Notes under the pieces: generated by a model
What the model saw: only the letters and a program-made list of their open reading frames with translations
Told to the model about the DNA's origin: nothing
Database searches by the model: none
Source of the DNA: Salegentibacter sp. R32
GTDB taxonomy: Bacteria > Bacteroidota > Bacteroidia > Flavobacteriales > Flavobacteriaceae
Length of the DNA stretch: 64,000 nucleotides
Assembly (NCBI RefSeq): GCF_008692195.1
Contig: NZ_RXOM01000063.1
Coordinates: forward strand, 14,909-78,908
Direction of reading: 5' to 3'
In this document: piece after piece, positions 50,394 through 59,399 of the stretch
Layout: every line of letters starts with the position of its first letter
Position numbering within the stretch: the first letter of the stretch is position 1
Position numbers and translations under genes: made by a program

Positions 50394-50834
50394 TTAAAAT
50401 TTACCTATAATGATAGGTAAATTAAAATAACCACTTGTTAGGTTTCCATTTTCGCTCTTTAAATAGAATTCAATATCGATTTTATTAATGATTCTTTCGA
50501 ATTCCGCTTTTAATAACTCATTATCAGTTTTTACGCTGGTTATTTCAAGTTTACCATTAGTATCAAACCAAAATAAACACCAAACTTTATGCTTTTTTTC
50601 AGTCAGTTTTTCTAAAATTTTTTCATTCAGATTTTTGCTGATTTCAATTCTAAACTTTTCTTTAGAACATTCTTTCTTTTCTTCCCAATTAGCAAGGTTT
50701 TCACATGATTGAGTAACTATATGCTTTTCTACAAATTGAGCTTCATTAGTAATACTATCATTTTCAGTTTGCCCAAAAATTTGGCTACAAAACAATAGAA
50801 TCAATATTTTAAATACATTTTTCAAAATTCTCAT
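50394..50834 (-). CDS. Secreted protein with TonB-C-like domain
   Basis: About 146 residues from the second ATG (MRILKNVF); an ATG four codons upstream is possible. Signal peptide ends CSQIFGQ. The C-terminal half (WCLFWFDTNGKLEITSVKT, then LKAEFERIINKI) looks like the TonB C-terminal fold seen in many small Bacteroidota proteins. Two Cys (SCENL, KKECS) may pair. The function is unknown. Confidence 0.5.
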   Translation of the reverse strand: MRILKNVFKILILLFCSQIFGQTENDSITNEAQFVEKHIVTQSCENLANWEEKKECSKEKFRIEISKNLNEKILEKLTEKKHKVWCLFWFDTNGKLEITSVKTDNELLKAEFERIINKIDIEFYLKSENGNLTSGYFNLPIIIGKF

Positions 50835-50845
50835 AACTAAAAACA

Positions 50846-50873
50846 CCTACAAGGTCGAAAAAGACCTTGCAGG
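50846..50873. terminator. Hairpin upstream of the gene at 50834
   Basis: CAAGGTC (50850-50856) and GACCTTG (50863-50869) form a stem with CCT/AGG extension and loop GAAAAA. It has no T run on either side, so a repeat or attenuator is as likely as a terminator. Confidence 0.4.
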
Positions 50874-50914
50874 AAAAACTACTTATCGAAATTTTACCAA
50901 TAACCATTCCAAAT

Positions 50915-51028
50915 AATGAAAAGTCTGTTCGGTTAGGATAAGAAAAATTATATTGAGAGCTTAAACGCAGTTGCTTCTCGATATGATTTTATTTTCGTCA
51001 CGCATCATTAAAGTCACTCGAAATGATT
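50915..51028. repeat. Intergenic repeat, family B (copy 3, degenerate)
   Basis: It reads agtctgttcgg, then tattgagagc, then cttctcgatatga, then gtcactcgaaatga, in the same order and orientation as 47781-47905 but with several mismatches. Confidence 0.6.
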
Positions 51029-51034
51029 AACTAC

Positions 51035-51790
51035 TTACTTATATTCTTTTAACTCAAAAGTCTTACCATCAAAAACACCGTAGGTATAGTAATTAATCCA
51101 ATCGCCTAGATTATGATAAATTGAGTTTTCTCCTACTTCAATACTTATAGGCAAATGACGATGTCCAAAAATAAAATAGTCGTAGTGTTGGGTTTCTAAT
51201 TTCCGTTTGGCATATTGAGCAAGCCACTCGTTTTCTTCGCCTAAAAACTTGGCGTCATCATCGCCGGAAATAAGTTTGTTTTTTACAGAAAGATGCTTCG
51301 CCAAAGGAACACCAAGGTCTGGATGCAACCAACGGTACAACCATTGGGAAAACGGATTGGTAAATACTTTTTTCATCCGCTTGTAACCTTTATCGCCAGG
51401 GCCCAATCCGTCGCCGTGACCAATAAAGAATTTTTTATTGTTGAACGTAAATTCTTTGGGACGATGATAAACGGGAATAGCTAACTCTTTTTCAAAATAA
51501 TCGTTCATCCACAGGTCGTGATTACCCACAAAAAAGTAAACGGGGATTCCGCTATCACGAATTTCGGCCAGTTTTCCCAAGACACGGACAAAACCTTTGG
51601 GAACCACGTGCTTGTACTCAAACCAAAAATCGAATAAATCTCCCAACAGAAATATGGCAGCGGCATCTTCTTTTACCTCATCCAGCCACTTCACAAATTT
51701 TAGCTCACGGGGTTTGCTAGCTTCATTTGTTGGAGCTCCTAAATGATTATCGCTAGAGAAATAAACTTTTTTTCCTACTGGGATTTGCAT
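51035..51790 (-). CDS. lpxH: UDP-2,3-diacylglucosamine diphosphatase (LpxH-type)
   Basis: The product has 251 residues. Calcineurin-like phosphoesterase motifs: FSSDNHLG, GDLFDFWFEY, VGNHDLW, FIGHGDG and FGHRHLP. It hydrolyses UDP-2,3-diacylglucosamine to lipid X in lipid A synthesis. The Bacteroidota type is longer at the N-terminus than some LpxH. It has its own promoter region, after repeat B. Confidence 0.9.
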   Translation of the reverse strand: MQIPVGKKVYFSSDNHLGAPTNEASKPRELKFVKWLDEVKEDAAAIFLLGDLFDFWFEYKHVVPKGFVRVLGKLAEIRDSGIPVYFFVGNHDLWMNDYFEKELAIPVYHRPKEFTFNNKKFFIGHGDGLGPGDKGYKRMKKVFTNPFSQWLYRWLHPDLGVPLAKHLSVKNKLISGDDDAKFLGEENEWLAQYAKRKLETQHYDYFIFGHRHLPISIEVGENSIYHNLGDWINYYTYGVFDGKTFELKEYK

Positions 51791-51892
51791 ACCTGATTTT
51801 ATGGGGATAAATATACTTATTTTCTAGAGATTGATTTGCGCTAGGGGTTAATCGCAAAATCTTAATGATGAGGCTTTTTGGCAACTAAGAGA

Positions 51893-51910
51893 TTCCTGCC
51901 TTCGCAGGAA
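51893..51910. repeat. Short palindromic repeat TTCCTGC-CTTC-GCAGGAA
   Basis: A perfect 7-bp stem with a tetraloop is followed by AAGCCCGGCGGTAGGCAAC, which resembles a dispersed Flavobacteriaceae intergenic repeat. The flanking GGCAAC occurs on both sides (51880, 51926). It could also help terminate the gene at 51939-52688. Confidence 0.5.
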
Positions 51911-51938
51911 TTAAGCCCGGCGGTAGGCAACGCCCTCA

Positions 51939-52688
51939 TTAAAAACCACGTTCTTTTTGTATCTGCTCGTAAGCTTCTTGTACTTTATTGAATTTTTCAC
52001 GGGCTCCTTTTTGATAGGCTTCATCCATATGCTGAAGTTTATCTGGATGGTATTTTTTGACCATTTTGCGGTAGGCTTTTTTAATTTCGGCTTCGCTGGC
52101 ATCTTGCTCTATTTCCAAAATTTTATAAGCGTAACTGGCGTCTGCCCGAGAAACCACGAACATGGCTTTGATGCTTTCAAAATCTGAACGTGATAATCGT
52201 AAATGTCCTGCTATTTTAGTAAGCTGATTGAGCTCGTTGGGAGAAACGTTTCCATCGGCTTGTGCAATACCAAACAAAAAATGAAGTATTTGCAATCTTA
52301 CCTCATACCTCGTGCGCATGTGAAGATAAGCGCAAATTCTACCGGCATCTACTTGACGGTGTTTAACCACGTCGTTAAAGGTTCTAAAAGTGGCGTTGGC
52401 ACGTTCTTTTCCGTAGGCTTGCACAAAATAACTGCGAACATAATCGAGTTCTTTTTGGTTGATCTGTCCATCGGCTTTTACAATAATCGATGAAAGTGAA
52501 AGCAGGTTTAATTCGAAATCGCCGGGAGAAACTTCTTGGGAATCCTTAAACATACCGGAAACATTTTTTTGGATATTTCCCGATTGCCGCAAGTACATTT
52601 CTATGAAGCTACCTACCAAAAACCCTATAACAGCACCGGGTATGCGCATATACATTAACCCAATTACTGCTGCTATCCATTTAATCAT
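51939..52688 (-). CDS. TerB-like/DnaJ-domain membrane protein (DjlA-like)
   Basis: The product has 249 residues. A hydrophobic N-terminal segment (IKWIAAVIGLMYMRIPGAVIGFLVG) is followed by a TerB-like helical domain (about 50-160: LLSLSSIIVKADGQINQKE, ADGNVSPNELNQL). A C-terminal J domain (about 180-249) has the KKYHPDK motif. This is the DjlA arrangement: a membrane-anchored co-chaperone for DnaK. The gene is intact and stands alone. Confidence 0.88.
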   Translation of the reverse strand: MIKWIAAVIGLMYMRIPGAVIGFLVGSFIEMYLRQSGNIQKNVSGMFKDSQEVSPGDFELNLLSLSSIIVKADGQINQKELDYVRSYFVQAYGKERANATFRTFNDVVKHRQVDAGRICAYLHMRTRYEVRLQILHFLFGIAQADGNVSPNELNQLTKIAGHLRLSRSDFESIKAMFVVSRADASYAYKILEIEQDASEAEIKKAYRKMVKKYHPDKLQHMDEAYQKGAREKFNKVQEAYEQIQKERGF

Positions 52689-52901
52689 ACTTATAGAAAT
52701 TGAAATGCAAATATATAAAGCTTGTGGAAGTTAGAAGAATTATAAACGCGTCTTTGTAATGCTTATTTTAGTTTTTCGACTGTTATGATAGAGTTTACCA
52801 ATTCCTCTTTTAAAAAGTCTATGAAGTTAAAACCTTTAAGGCTGATGGTTTTTGGTATCTTTGAAAAAATTTTATAAACTTAAATACAGAAAATTACAGA
52901 T

Positions 52902-53312
52902 ATGTATCCAGCAGATTTAGTAAAACCAATGCGCGAGGAACTTACTGCGGTTGGTTTTGAAGAATTACAAAATGTGGAAGCGGTAGATAAAGCCATTGCA
53001 AAGGAAGGAACAACCTTAGTTGTTGTAAATTCAGTTTGTGGTTGTGCTGCAGCAAATGCGCGTCCGGGAGCAAGAATGTCGTTAGACAACAGTAAAAAAC
53101 CAGACCATTTAGTAACGGTTTTTGCCGGTGTAGATAAAGAAGCTACCGATAAGGCTAGAGCGCACATGGTACCTTTCCCACCAAGTTCACCCTCTATGGC
53201 TTTATTTAAAGATGGAGAATTAGTGCACATGTTAGAACGTCATCACATTGAAGGAAGACCTGCTGAAATGATTGCAGAAAACCTAAGAGGTGCTTACAAT
53301 CAATACTGCTAA
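52902..53312 (+). CDS. BrxA/BrxB-family bacilliredoxin
   Basis: A 136-residue protein of the YphP/YqiW family with the CGC redox motif in NSVCGCAAANARPGA (about residues 44-58). The PFPPSSPSMALF segment is also typical. In thiol-based redox systems it removes bacillithiol or other low-molecular thiols from proteins. In Bacteroidota the relevant thiol should be bacillithiol, as some members make it. A terminator follows at 53337-53368. Confidence 0.9.
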   Translation: MYPADLVKPMREELTAVGFEELQNVEAVDKAIAKEGTTLVVVNSVCGCAAANARPGARMSLDNSKKPDHLVTVFAGVDKEATDKARAHMVPFPPSSPSMALFKDGELVHMLERHHIEGRPAEMIAENLRGAYNQYC

Positions 53313-53336
53313 TTAGTAGTTAGAAGAAAATACGAT

Positions 53337-53368
53337 AAACCGGCTTTTTAAATAAGGTCGGTTTTTTT
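53337..53368 (+). terminator. Terminator after the bacilliredoxin gene
   Basis: AAACCG (53337-53342) pairs with CGGTTT (53359-53364), extended by a GC/G-U pair, then a run of seven T. Confidence 0.8.
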
Positions 53369-53472
53369 ATTTGGTATTTTGGTTATTTATTATGCACGCA
53401 TATTTGTTTTTATCTAATTTTTAAAAATACTGGCTATTTAAAACTATTTTTGCATTTTCAATTTTAAGTTGA

Positions 53473-54210
53473 ATGAAGAAGATTATCTCGTACCCCATTT
53501 CAGTTATCTATTACTTTTTCTTCGGTTTAACGCTATGCGTTTTTCATCCTATTCAATGGGTTTGTTATAATGTTTTTGGCTACCAAGCTCATAAAAAAAG
53601 TGTAGATTATTTAAACTTAGGGTTAATTAGGTGCCTTAATATTTTAGGAACGAGAATCGAGTTTGAAAACAAACACGATTTACCGGAAGGCATTCCGCAT
53701 ATTATTGTGGCAAACCATCAAAGCCCGTATGATATTCCGCCTATTATCTGGCATTTAAGAAAAATACATCCTAAATTTATCAGTAAAAAAGAATTGGGTA
53801 GGGGCATCCCGAGTGTATCTTACAATCTAAGAAAAGGAGGATCTATTTTAATTGATCGGAAAAATCCTCGGCAATCTTTGCCAGAAATCAAAAAGTTTGC
53901 ACAATATTTGAACAACACTAATAGATCTGCAGTAATATTTCCTGAAGGAACCCGAAGTAAAACGGGAATGCCCAGAAAATTTTCACCTAATGGTCTTAAA
54001 ATGCTCTTTAAATTTTGCCCTAAAGCAGTGATTGTTCCGGTTACTATTAACAATTCTTGGAAAATAGTAAAGCACGGTTCATTTCCTTTAGAGCTGGGAG
54101 TAAAAGTAAAGTTTACGGTACAGGACCCTATTTTGGTTCATCAATTTGATACCGAAACTTTAATTGAAAAAGTAGAAAAAGAAATTATAAAAGATATTAT
54201 TAATCAATAA
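53473..54210 (+). CDS. plsC: 1-acyl-sn-glycerol-3-phosphate acyltransferase
   Basis: The product has 245 residues. N-terminal membrane helix, then the acyltransferase motifs VANHQSPYD (HxxxxD; the usual NHxSxxD reads NHQSPYD) and IFPEGTRSKTG; IDRKNPRQS and VPVTINNSW are motifs II and IV. It makes phosphatidic acid from lysophosphatidate. It is followed after 10 bp by an acyl-ACP desaturase gene, so phospholipid acylation and desaturation are co-expressed. Confidence 0.92.
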   Translation: MKKIISYPISVIYYFFFGLTLCVFHPIQWVCYNVFGYQAHKKSVDYLNLGLIRCLNILGTRIEFENKHDLPEGIPHIIVANHQSPYDIPPIIWHLRKIHPKFISKKELGRGIPSVSYNLRKGGSILIDRKNPRQSLPEIKKFAQYLNNTNRSAVIFPEGTRSKTGMPRKFSPNGLKMLFKFCPKAVIVPVTINNSWKIVKHGSFPLELGVKVKFTVQDPILVHQFDTETLIEKVEKEIIKDIINQ

Positions 54211-54220
54211 ACTATAAATT

Positions 54221-55213
54221 ATGCCTGAAAAAAATGTTAGACTGGAAGTAATGGAGCAACTGGAACCTAAGGTTGATGGCTTTATTGATGAATTTTTAAT
54301 TCCTGTGGAAAAAATTTGGCAACCCACCGATTTTTTACCAAACTCACAAAAAGAAACTTTTTTTGATGAAGTAACCGAGATAAGGGAATTGGCCAAAGAA
54401 CTTCCTTATGATTTTTGGATAGTTCTTGTTGGTGATACCGTTACTGAAGAAGCTTTACCTACCTACGAATCTTGGTTGATGGACGTAGAAGGTGTTAACC
54501 AACACGATGGAGGAACAGCTTGGTCGCGTTGGGTACGCTATTGGACTGGCGAGGAAAACCGTCACGGTGACGTACTAAATAAATACCTATATCTTTCTGG
54601 TCGTGTAAATATGATTGAAGTAGAAAGAACTACTCAGCATCTTATTAATGATGGTTTTGATATTGGTACTGATCGCGATCCCTATAAGAATTTTGTTTAT
54701 ACCAGTTTTCAGGAACTAGCCACCTATATTTCTCATAATCGCGTTGCTAAAATTGCACGTGAACATGGAAATAAGCCTTTAGCCAAAATGTGCAAGATTA
54801 TTTCTGGGGACGAAATGCGTCATTATAATGCCTATAGCACATTCGTAAAAGAAATTTTTAGTATTGATCCTAGCCAAATGATGATTGCTTTTAAAGATAT
54901 GATGAAGCATAAAATCGTGATGCCGGCCATGTTTTTAAGAGAGTCCGGACAGAGCATTGGGGACGCTTTTGATGAGTTTTCTAACGCTGCGCAACGTATT
55001 GGTGTTTATACCGGACAGGATTACATCGATATTATGAAACGCCTTATCGTACGTTGGGATATTGAAAATATTCGAGGATTATCTGAAGAAGCTGAAAAAG
55101 CACGAGATTTTGTGATGAAACTTCCCGAAAGAATGCAACGAATTAACGGACGTATAAAAATCCCACAAGAAATCACTCATTTCTCTTGGGTAAATCCTGC
55201 AATGGCGAAATAA
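54221..55213 (+). CDS. Acyl-ACP desaturase
   Basis: A soluble diiron desaturase of 330 residues. The two EExxH-type sites are visible: EENRHGDVLNKY (about residues 108-119) and GDEMRHYNAYSTF (about 194-206). ARVH-like flanks are replaced by RVAKIAREHG. It introduces a double bond in acyl-ACP, as in plant stearoyl-ACP desaturases and some Bacteroidota and Actinobacteria. It follows plsC by 10 bp and precedes the HD gene by 4 bp, forming a three-gene operon. Confidence 0.93.
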   Translation: MPEKNVRLEVMEQLEPKVDGFIDEFLIPVEKIWQPTDFLPNSQKETFFDEVTEIRELAKELPYDFWIVLVGDTVTEEALPTYESWLMDVEGVNQHDGGTAWSRWVRYWTGEENRHGDVLNKYLYLSGRVNMIEVERTTQHLINDGFDIGTDRDPYKNFVYTSFQELATYISHNRVAKIAREHGNKPLAKMCKIISGDEMRHYNAYSTFVKEIFSIDPSQMMIAFKDMMKHKIVMPAMFLRESGQSIGDAFDEFSNAAQRIGVYTGQDYIDIMKRLIVRWDIENIRGLSEEAEKARDFVMKLPERMQRINGRIKIPQEITHFSWVNPAMAK

Positions 55214-55217
55214 ATTT

Positions 55218-55874
55218 ATGGTAGAAGAAAGTAAACTGGTTTTAGCCACTAAAGCTTTTGTTAAGGAAGAATTAGAAAATGCTGAAGGTGGCCACGATTG
55301 GTTTCATATTGAACGTGTGTACAAAAACGCATTGTTAATAGCGAAGAATAAAGCTGTTAATCTAGAAGTTATCGCACTTGGCGCGTTACTACATGATATT
55401 GCTGATTCTAAATTTCACAATGGAGATGAAACCGTTGGCCCTAAAAAAGCTAAGGAATTTCTTCAACAAGCAAACGCGGAAGAAAGCATCATTGAGCAAG
55501 TGATTAAAATCATTGAGAATATTTCCTATAGAAGCGGTAAAGCCTCTAAGGATTTTTATTCAGAAGAATTAGCTATCGTTCAAGATGCCGATAGATTAGA
55601 TGCGATTGGAGCGATTGGGATTGCCCGAACATTTAATTATGGAGGTTTCAAAAACCGAAAAATTTACGACCCCAATATTCCTCCTCAATTAAATATGTCT
55701 AAGGAAGAATACAAAAAAGTGCTTAATCCCACCATTAATCATTTTTACGAAAAGCTTCTTCTCCTTAAAGATAAAATGAACACTAACAAAGGGAAGGAAC
55801 TGGCCGAAAAGCGTCATCAATTTATTGAAACTTTTCTCGACCAGTTTTATGCTGAGTGGGAAGGGAAAGTTTAA
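55218..55874 (+). CDS. HD-domain phosphohydrolase
   Basis: The product has 218 residues. HD-superfamily metal ligands are clear: GHDWFHIERVY (His), LGALLHDIADSKFH (HD pair) and VQDADRLDAIGAIGIA (Asp). The enzyme class hydrolyses nucleotides or other phosphate esters; the substrate is unknown. It is the last gene of the plsC-desaturase operon. Confidence 0.88.
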   Translation: MVEESKLVLATKAFVKEELENAEGGHDWFHIERVYKNALLIAKNKAVNLEVIALGALLHDIADSKFHNGDETVGPKKAKEFLQQANAEESIIEQVIKIIENISYRSGKASKDFYSEELAIVQDADRLDAIGAIGIARTFNYGGFKNRKIYDPNIPPQLNMSKEEYKKVLNPTINHFYEKLLLLKDKMNTNKGKELAEKRHQFIETFLDQFYAEWEGKV

Positions 55875-55946
55875 AGTCAATTATTTTATCATTCAATCAA
55901 TAATGTTATTTTTAACGTTTTTAAATATTAACCTAATTACTTTTGA

Positions 55947-56546
55947 ATGAAAAAATTACTACCTTCTCTTTTTCTGATTCTCTGTTCCTTTTCTGCTAAT
56001 GCTCAATTTTATGGTGGATTCTGTTTTGACTGTGAAAGCAGTATTGAAGCAGGCGTAATTTATTCTAACATCTCAGGACTAGAAGGTGCTTCTCCAAAAG
56101 CCGGTTTTTATATTGGTTTTTATCAATTTGCTTACTTAAGTGATGATTTTGCACTAAGGGCAGGCACTTCTTATAGCAATATAGGGGCAGAAGTAGATGA
56201 ATATGAAAATCCTCTGGTAATTCACTCTATTGGCTTCCCTTTAAGTTTACACTATCAATATAAATATAGTTTCCAGGTTTTTGCGGGTGGTGAACTAGGT
56301 ACTAATTTCTTTGGACAATTACCCGCTTATGAAAGTGAAGATACATTTGATCATAGCTTTGAATTCAGTGATCAATTTACATCCTTTGACGCCAGTATTA
56401 TTATAGGTGCAGGAAAAATATTCTTTGATACAATAGATATAAATATCAGATACAATTTGGGTGTCACCAACATCAATAAAGATATTAATGGACCTAAACT
56501 CAAAAAAAATTGGTTGACACTAAGTGTTGGTTATACTTTTAGATAA
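55947..56546 (+). CDS. PorT-like outer-membrane beta-barrel protein
   Basis: The product has 199 residues, a signal peptide ending CSFSANAQ, then alternating amphipathic strands (GFYIGFYQFAYL, DFALRAGTSYSNIG, NIRYNLGVTNI) and the end SVGYTFR. It is a small eight-strand-type barrel of the porin-like PorT/OmpW group. Role and substrate are unknown. The CFDCES motif near the start may form a disulfide. Confidence 0.65.
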   Translation: MKKLLPSLFLILCSFSANAQFYGGFCFDCESSIEAGVIYSNISGLEGASPKAGFYIGFYQFAYLSDDFALRAGTSYSNIGAEVDEYENPLVIHSIGFPLSLHYQYKYSFQVFAGGELGTNFFGQLPAYESEDTFDHSFEFSDQFTSFDASIIIGAGKIFFDTIDINIRYNLGVTNINKDINGPKLKKNWLTLSVGYTFR

Positions 56547-56548
56547 GT

Positions 56549-57625
56549 TTAGCCAAAAAGCTTATACTGCGGATTTTTAAGTTGTAAATAATGAGAAGTA
56601 TCCATTTCCAACACCTTTTTGTTTTTTAAATACTTTTTCTTTGCGATTGCAAACTGCTGTGCAATTTGTTTAGAAAATTCACCTTCGCCTTTCATTCGTG
56701 TTCCAAAGCGGCTATCGTTTAAATTTCCGCCATGGCAAGCTTTAATTTGGTTCAACACCTTATCTGCTCGATCGGGCAAGGTTTTTTGAATCCAATCGCT
56801 AAAAATTTCAGCAATTGCCCCGTTTAAACGAACCACCGTATAACCGACAGAAAACGCTCCTGCCTCACTTACTTTTTTTACAATCGGTAAAATTTCGTGA
56901 CTATTTATAAATGGAATAATTGGTGCGACCATCACATTTACCGGAATATCGTTTTCTGCTAGCTTTTCTACCGTTTTCAAACGTTGCTTAATACTTGCTG
57001 TTCGCGGTTCTAAAATGCGTCGGGTTTCTTCTGCTAAAGAAGTAATAGAAATACTTACCCGAATGCAATTCAGCTCTGCTAATTCTTTTAATAGATCTAA
57101 ATCTCGAAGTATTAAACTGTTTTTGGTAATAATACCAGTAGGGTGTTTATACTTCAACATTACTTCTAAGCATTTTCTGGTGAGTTCAAACTTCTTTTCT
57201 GCCGGTTGGTAACAATCGGTGTTTCCCGAAAAAACAATCGTATTGGGTTGCCAGTTTTTCTGCTGAAGTTTTTGTGCTAATAATTGCGGAGTGTTTTTCT
57301 TCACTAAAATCTGTTTTTCAAAATCCAATCCGGCGCTATAACCCCAATATTCATGGGAGTTCCGTGCATAGCAATAAATACAACCGTGTTCACAACCTTG
57401 ATAAGGGTTTACAGAATATTCCATACCAACATCGGGACTATTAATTTTATTGACGATTGTTTTTGGGAAAACTTCTTGAAAGCGTGTTTTCAAATTGCTC
57501 GCCTCTTCTCCCTCTTTATGGCAATATTCTAAAAACTCAGCATCGGTTGTGTGTCTTAATGTTTCAAACTTATTATGTACATTTTGCTGAGCTCCCCGAC
57601 CTTTAATGTAATCACTTAACGACAT
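56549..57625 (-). CDS. PA0069-type radical SAM protein
   Basis: The product has 358 residues. Its iron-sulfur cysteines lie in GCEHGCIYCYARNSHEY (CxxxCxxC, about residues 78-94). VNPYQGCEHG and FSGNTDCYQPAE follow the PA0069/SplB-like family, and RLNGAIAEIFSDWIQK is in the C-terminal half. It uses S-adenosylmethionine radicals; substrate unknown, though the family is often linked to DNA-lesion or peptide chemistry. The gene is single and convergent with the barrel gene. Confidence 0.9.
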   Translation of the reverse strand: MSLSDYIKGRGAQQNVHNKFETLRHTTDAEFLEYCHKEGEEASNLKTRFQEVFPKTIVNKINSPDVGMEYSVNPYQGCEHGCIYCYARNSHEYWGYSAGLDFEKQILVKKNTPQLLAQKLQQKNWQPNTIVFSGNTDCYQPAEKKFELTRKCLEVMLKYKHPTGIITKNSLILRDLDLLKELAELNCIRVSISITSLAEETRRILEPRTASIKQRLKTVEKLAENDIPVNVMVAPIIPFINSHEILPIVKKVSEAGAFSVGYTVVRLNGAIAEIFSDWIQKTLPDRADKVLNQIKACHGGNLNDSRFGTRMKGEGEFSKQIAQQFAIAKKKYLKNKKVLEMDTSHYLQLKNPQYKLFG

Positions 57626-57700
57626 AAATTAACTTTGACTATTAAAGAGCCAAAGTTAATTTATTTAATTGGATTTATTCCTTAAAAAAGGATTATTTCC

Positions 57701-59284
57701 TTACAGAGTGAGTTTTACTACGCGTTTTTTCTTTCCTTTATTTCCTTCTAAAATTACTGCATCATAGTTATCACTAATTACACCTTCAGCAACTTTATAA
57801 GTTACTTTAGACTCATCATTATTAATTACTTGGTCGTAATTAAATTCGCCGCTTGGTAAAATTTCAACAACATAAAGGCTTAATTTTTTTACACGTTTAT
57901 CGTTAAAACGAATACGATCATCACGCATTTTCTTCACTTTGTCAGAGCCATTAAGTAAAATTAGCATTCTGCCATCTTTAACTGTAGAAAGGTAAGAGAA
58001 ATAATCGATACCCTTACCACCTGTAGCCTGTTTTTTATTAATATTTCTAGCCCATTCCATCTTACCTGAAGTATTGATTTTACAAGCAAAAATATCATTG
58101 TAATGATAAACGGTATTTTGACCTCCATTGTAACTGTAAGTAGTTGTCACATAATATTCTTCAGCAGTGAAGTAAACACCTCCATCAGCGCCAATATGCA
58201 AGCCTCTATATCTTAAATTAGAAAGCTCTTTTCCTTTTTTCTCTTTGCGAGCTCCTCTTTTTTCTCCGTATTTATCAACCATAAATTGTTTAGTAAAAGG
58301 GTTAAAAGAAGATGCACTTACGGTAAAGCTATCTTTATTTACATTGTAATAAACCGTTCCTTTATAACGGAAATCATTTTTTTCTGAATAAAAACCAACA
58401 CAAACTAAATTTTTATCGTCATTAATTAATTCCATCGAACCGACAAAGTTTTCTGCAGTATCGAATGAAAGTTCTTTGGTTCCACCGGCGTTCAGTTGAT
58501 ATAATTTATATACGTAATTAGACTTTCCTTTCTTTTTCATTCTTTTGCTTTCGTATAACTTTCCTAAGAAATAAGCATCTCCATTATTATCATCTATAGT
58601 AATTGAGTTGTAATGAAATAAGTTATCTTTTACTCCTTCTTGTTTAAACTCATTCTCGAAAACTAAGTTTAAATTGTTATCAAAAACTTTTACCAAATGT
58701 GTTTCTTCTTTATCATCTTTAATATCAAAGTTAAAAGCAATATAGTTTCTATTTTTTGATAAATAAACTTCTCCCGTAGGGTCATGATCTACCTGACCTA
58801 AATTACCAATGGGAATAAAGCCTACCGAAAAGAAAAATGGTTTTTTAACCTCTTTTCTAGAAATTGAAAAAATGTTTTCTCCTTCTCCGCTAAAGTCAAG
58901 CTTATCTAAAGAAGAAGTAAGTAAGTTATAATCATTGTTATTGGTTTCACGGTCACGCTTATATTCTATTAAGTTCAATTGCCCATCTTTTACAAATAAG
59001 CTTTTTATACTACTATCGTCAATTTCGTATTCGTATTCACTTACCAAGTTTAATGCCGCATCATAATGTTCAATATAATAGCCTTTAGGCATTTTCGTAA
59101 GTCCGGCGTGATACAATCTGGCTGAAATAAAGCCTCCTTTACCATCGTCTGCGGTAAACATTAACTCGGTATCCTTTCTTTTATCTTTTTCAATTTTACT
59201 TTTTGTGACTTGAATTGGGCTAATTTGGGCTTTTAAAGTAATATTAAAACATAACATTACCAATAAGAATAGTTTAGATTTCAT
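57701..59284 (-). CDS. Large secreted hypothetical protein
   Basis: The product has 527 residues, with a signal peptide ending NITLKAQ. The rest is strand-rich, with repeated elements like YNLNLVFENEFKQEG, FHYNSITIDDNNGDAYFLGKLY and RGLHIGADGGVYFTAEEYY. The pattern suggests a beta-propeller. No catalytic motif is seen. It is common in Flavobacteriaceae but uncharacterised to my knowledge. It is followed by a large gap only on its 5' side (59285-59399). Confidence 0.55.
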   Translation of the reverse strand: MKSKLFLLVMLCFNITLKAQISPIQVTKSKIEKDKRKDTELMFTADDGKGGFISARLYHAGLTKMPKGYYIEHYDAALNLVSEYEYEIDDSSIKSLFVKDGQLNLIEYKRDRETNNNDYNLLTSSLDKLDFSGEGENIFSISRKEVKKPFFFSVGFIPIGNLGQVDHDPTGEVYLSKNRNYIAFNFDIKDDKEETHLVKVFDNNLNLVFENEFKQEGVKDNLFHYNSITIDDNNGDAYFLGKLYESKRMKKKGKSNYVYKLYQLNAGGTKELSFDTAENFVGSMELINDDKNLVCVGFYSEKNDFRYKGTVYYNVNKDSFTVSASSFNPFTKQFMVDKYGEKRGARKEKKGKELSNLRYRGLHIGADGGVYFTAEEYYVTTTYSYNGGQNTVYHYNDIFACKINTSGKMEWARNINKKQATGGKGIDYFSYLSTVKDGRMLILLNGSDKVKKMRDDRIRFNDKRVKKLSLYVVEILPSGEFNYDQVINNDESKVTYKVAEGVISDNYDAVILEGNKGKKKRVVKLTL

Positions 59285-59348
59285 AATAGATTTTTTAGTT
59301 ACGGCAATATAAATATTTTTGTTAAAATATTAACATTTATTAATAAAA

Positions 59349-59377
59349 AAAGTCGAAACTTTATTAGTCTCGACTTT
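59349..59377 (-). terminator. Terminator of the enoyl-CoA hydratase gene
   Basis: AAAGTCGA (59349-59356) pairs with TCGACTTT (59370-59377). The minus strand then has a run of T (positions below 59349). It lies 22 bp after the enoyl-CoA hydratase stop. Confidence 0.8.
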
Positions 59378-59399
59378 AAAAAATGAATTTTATACAGAA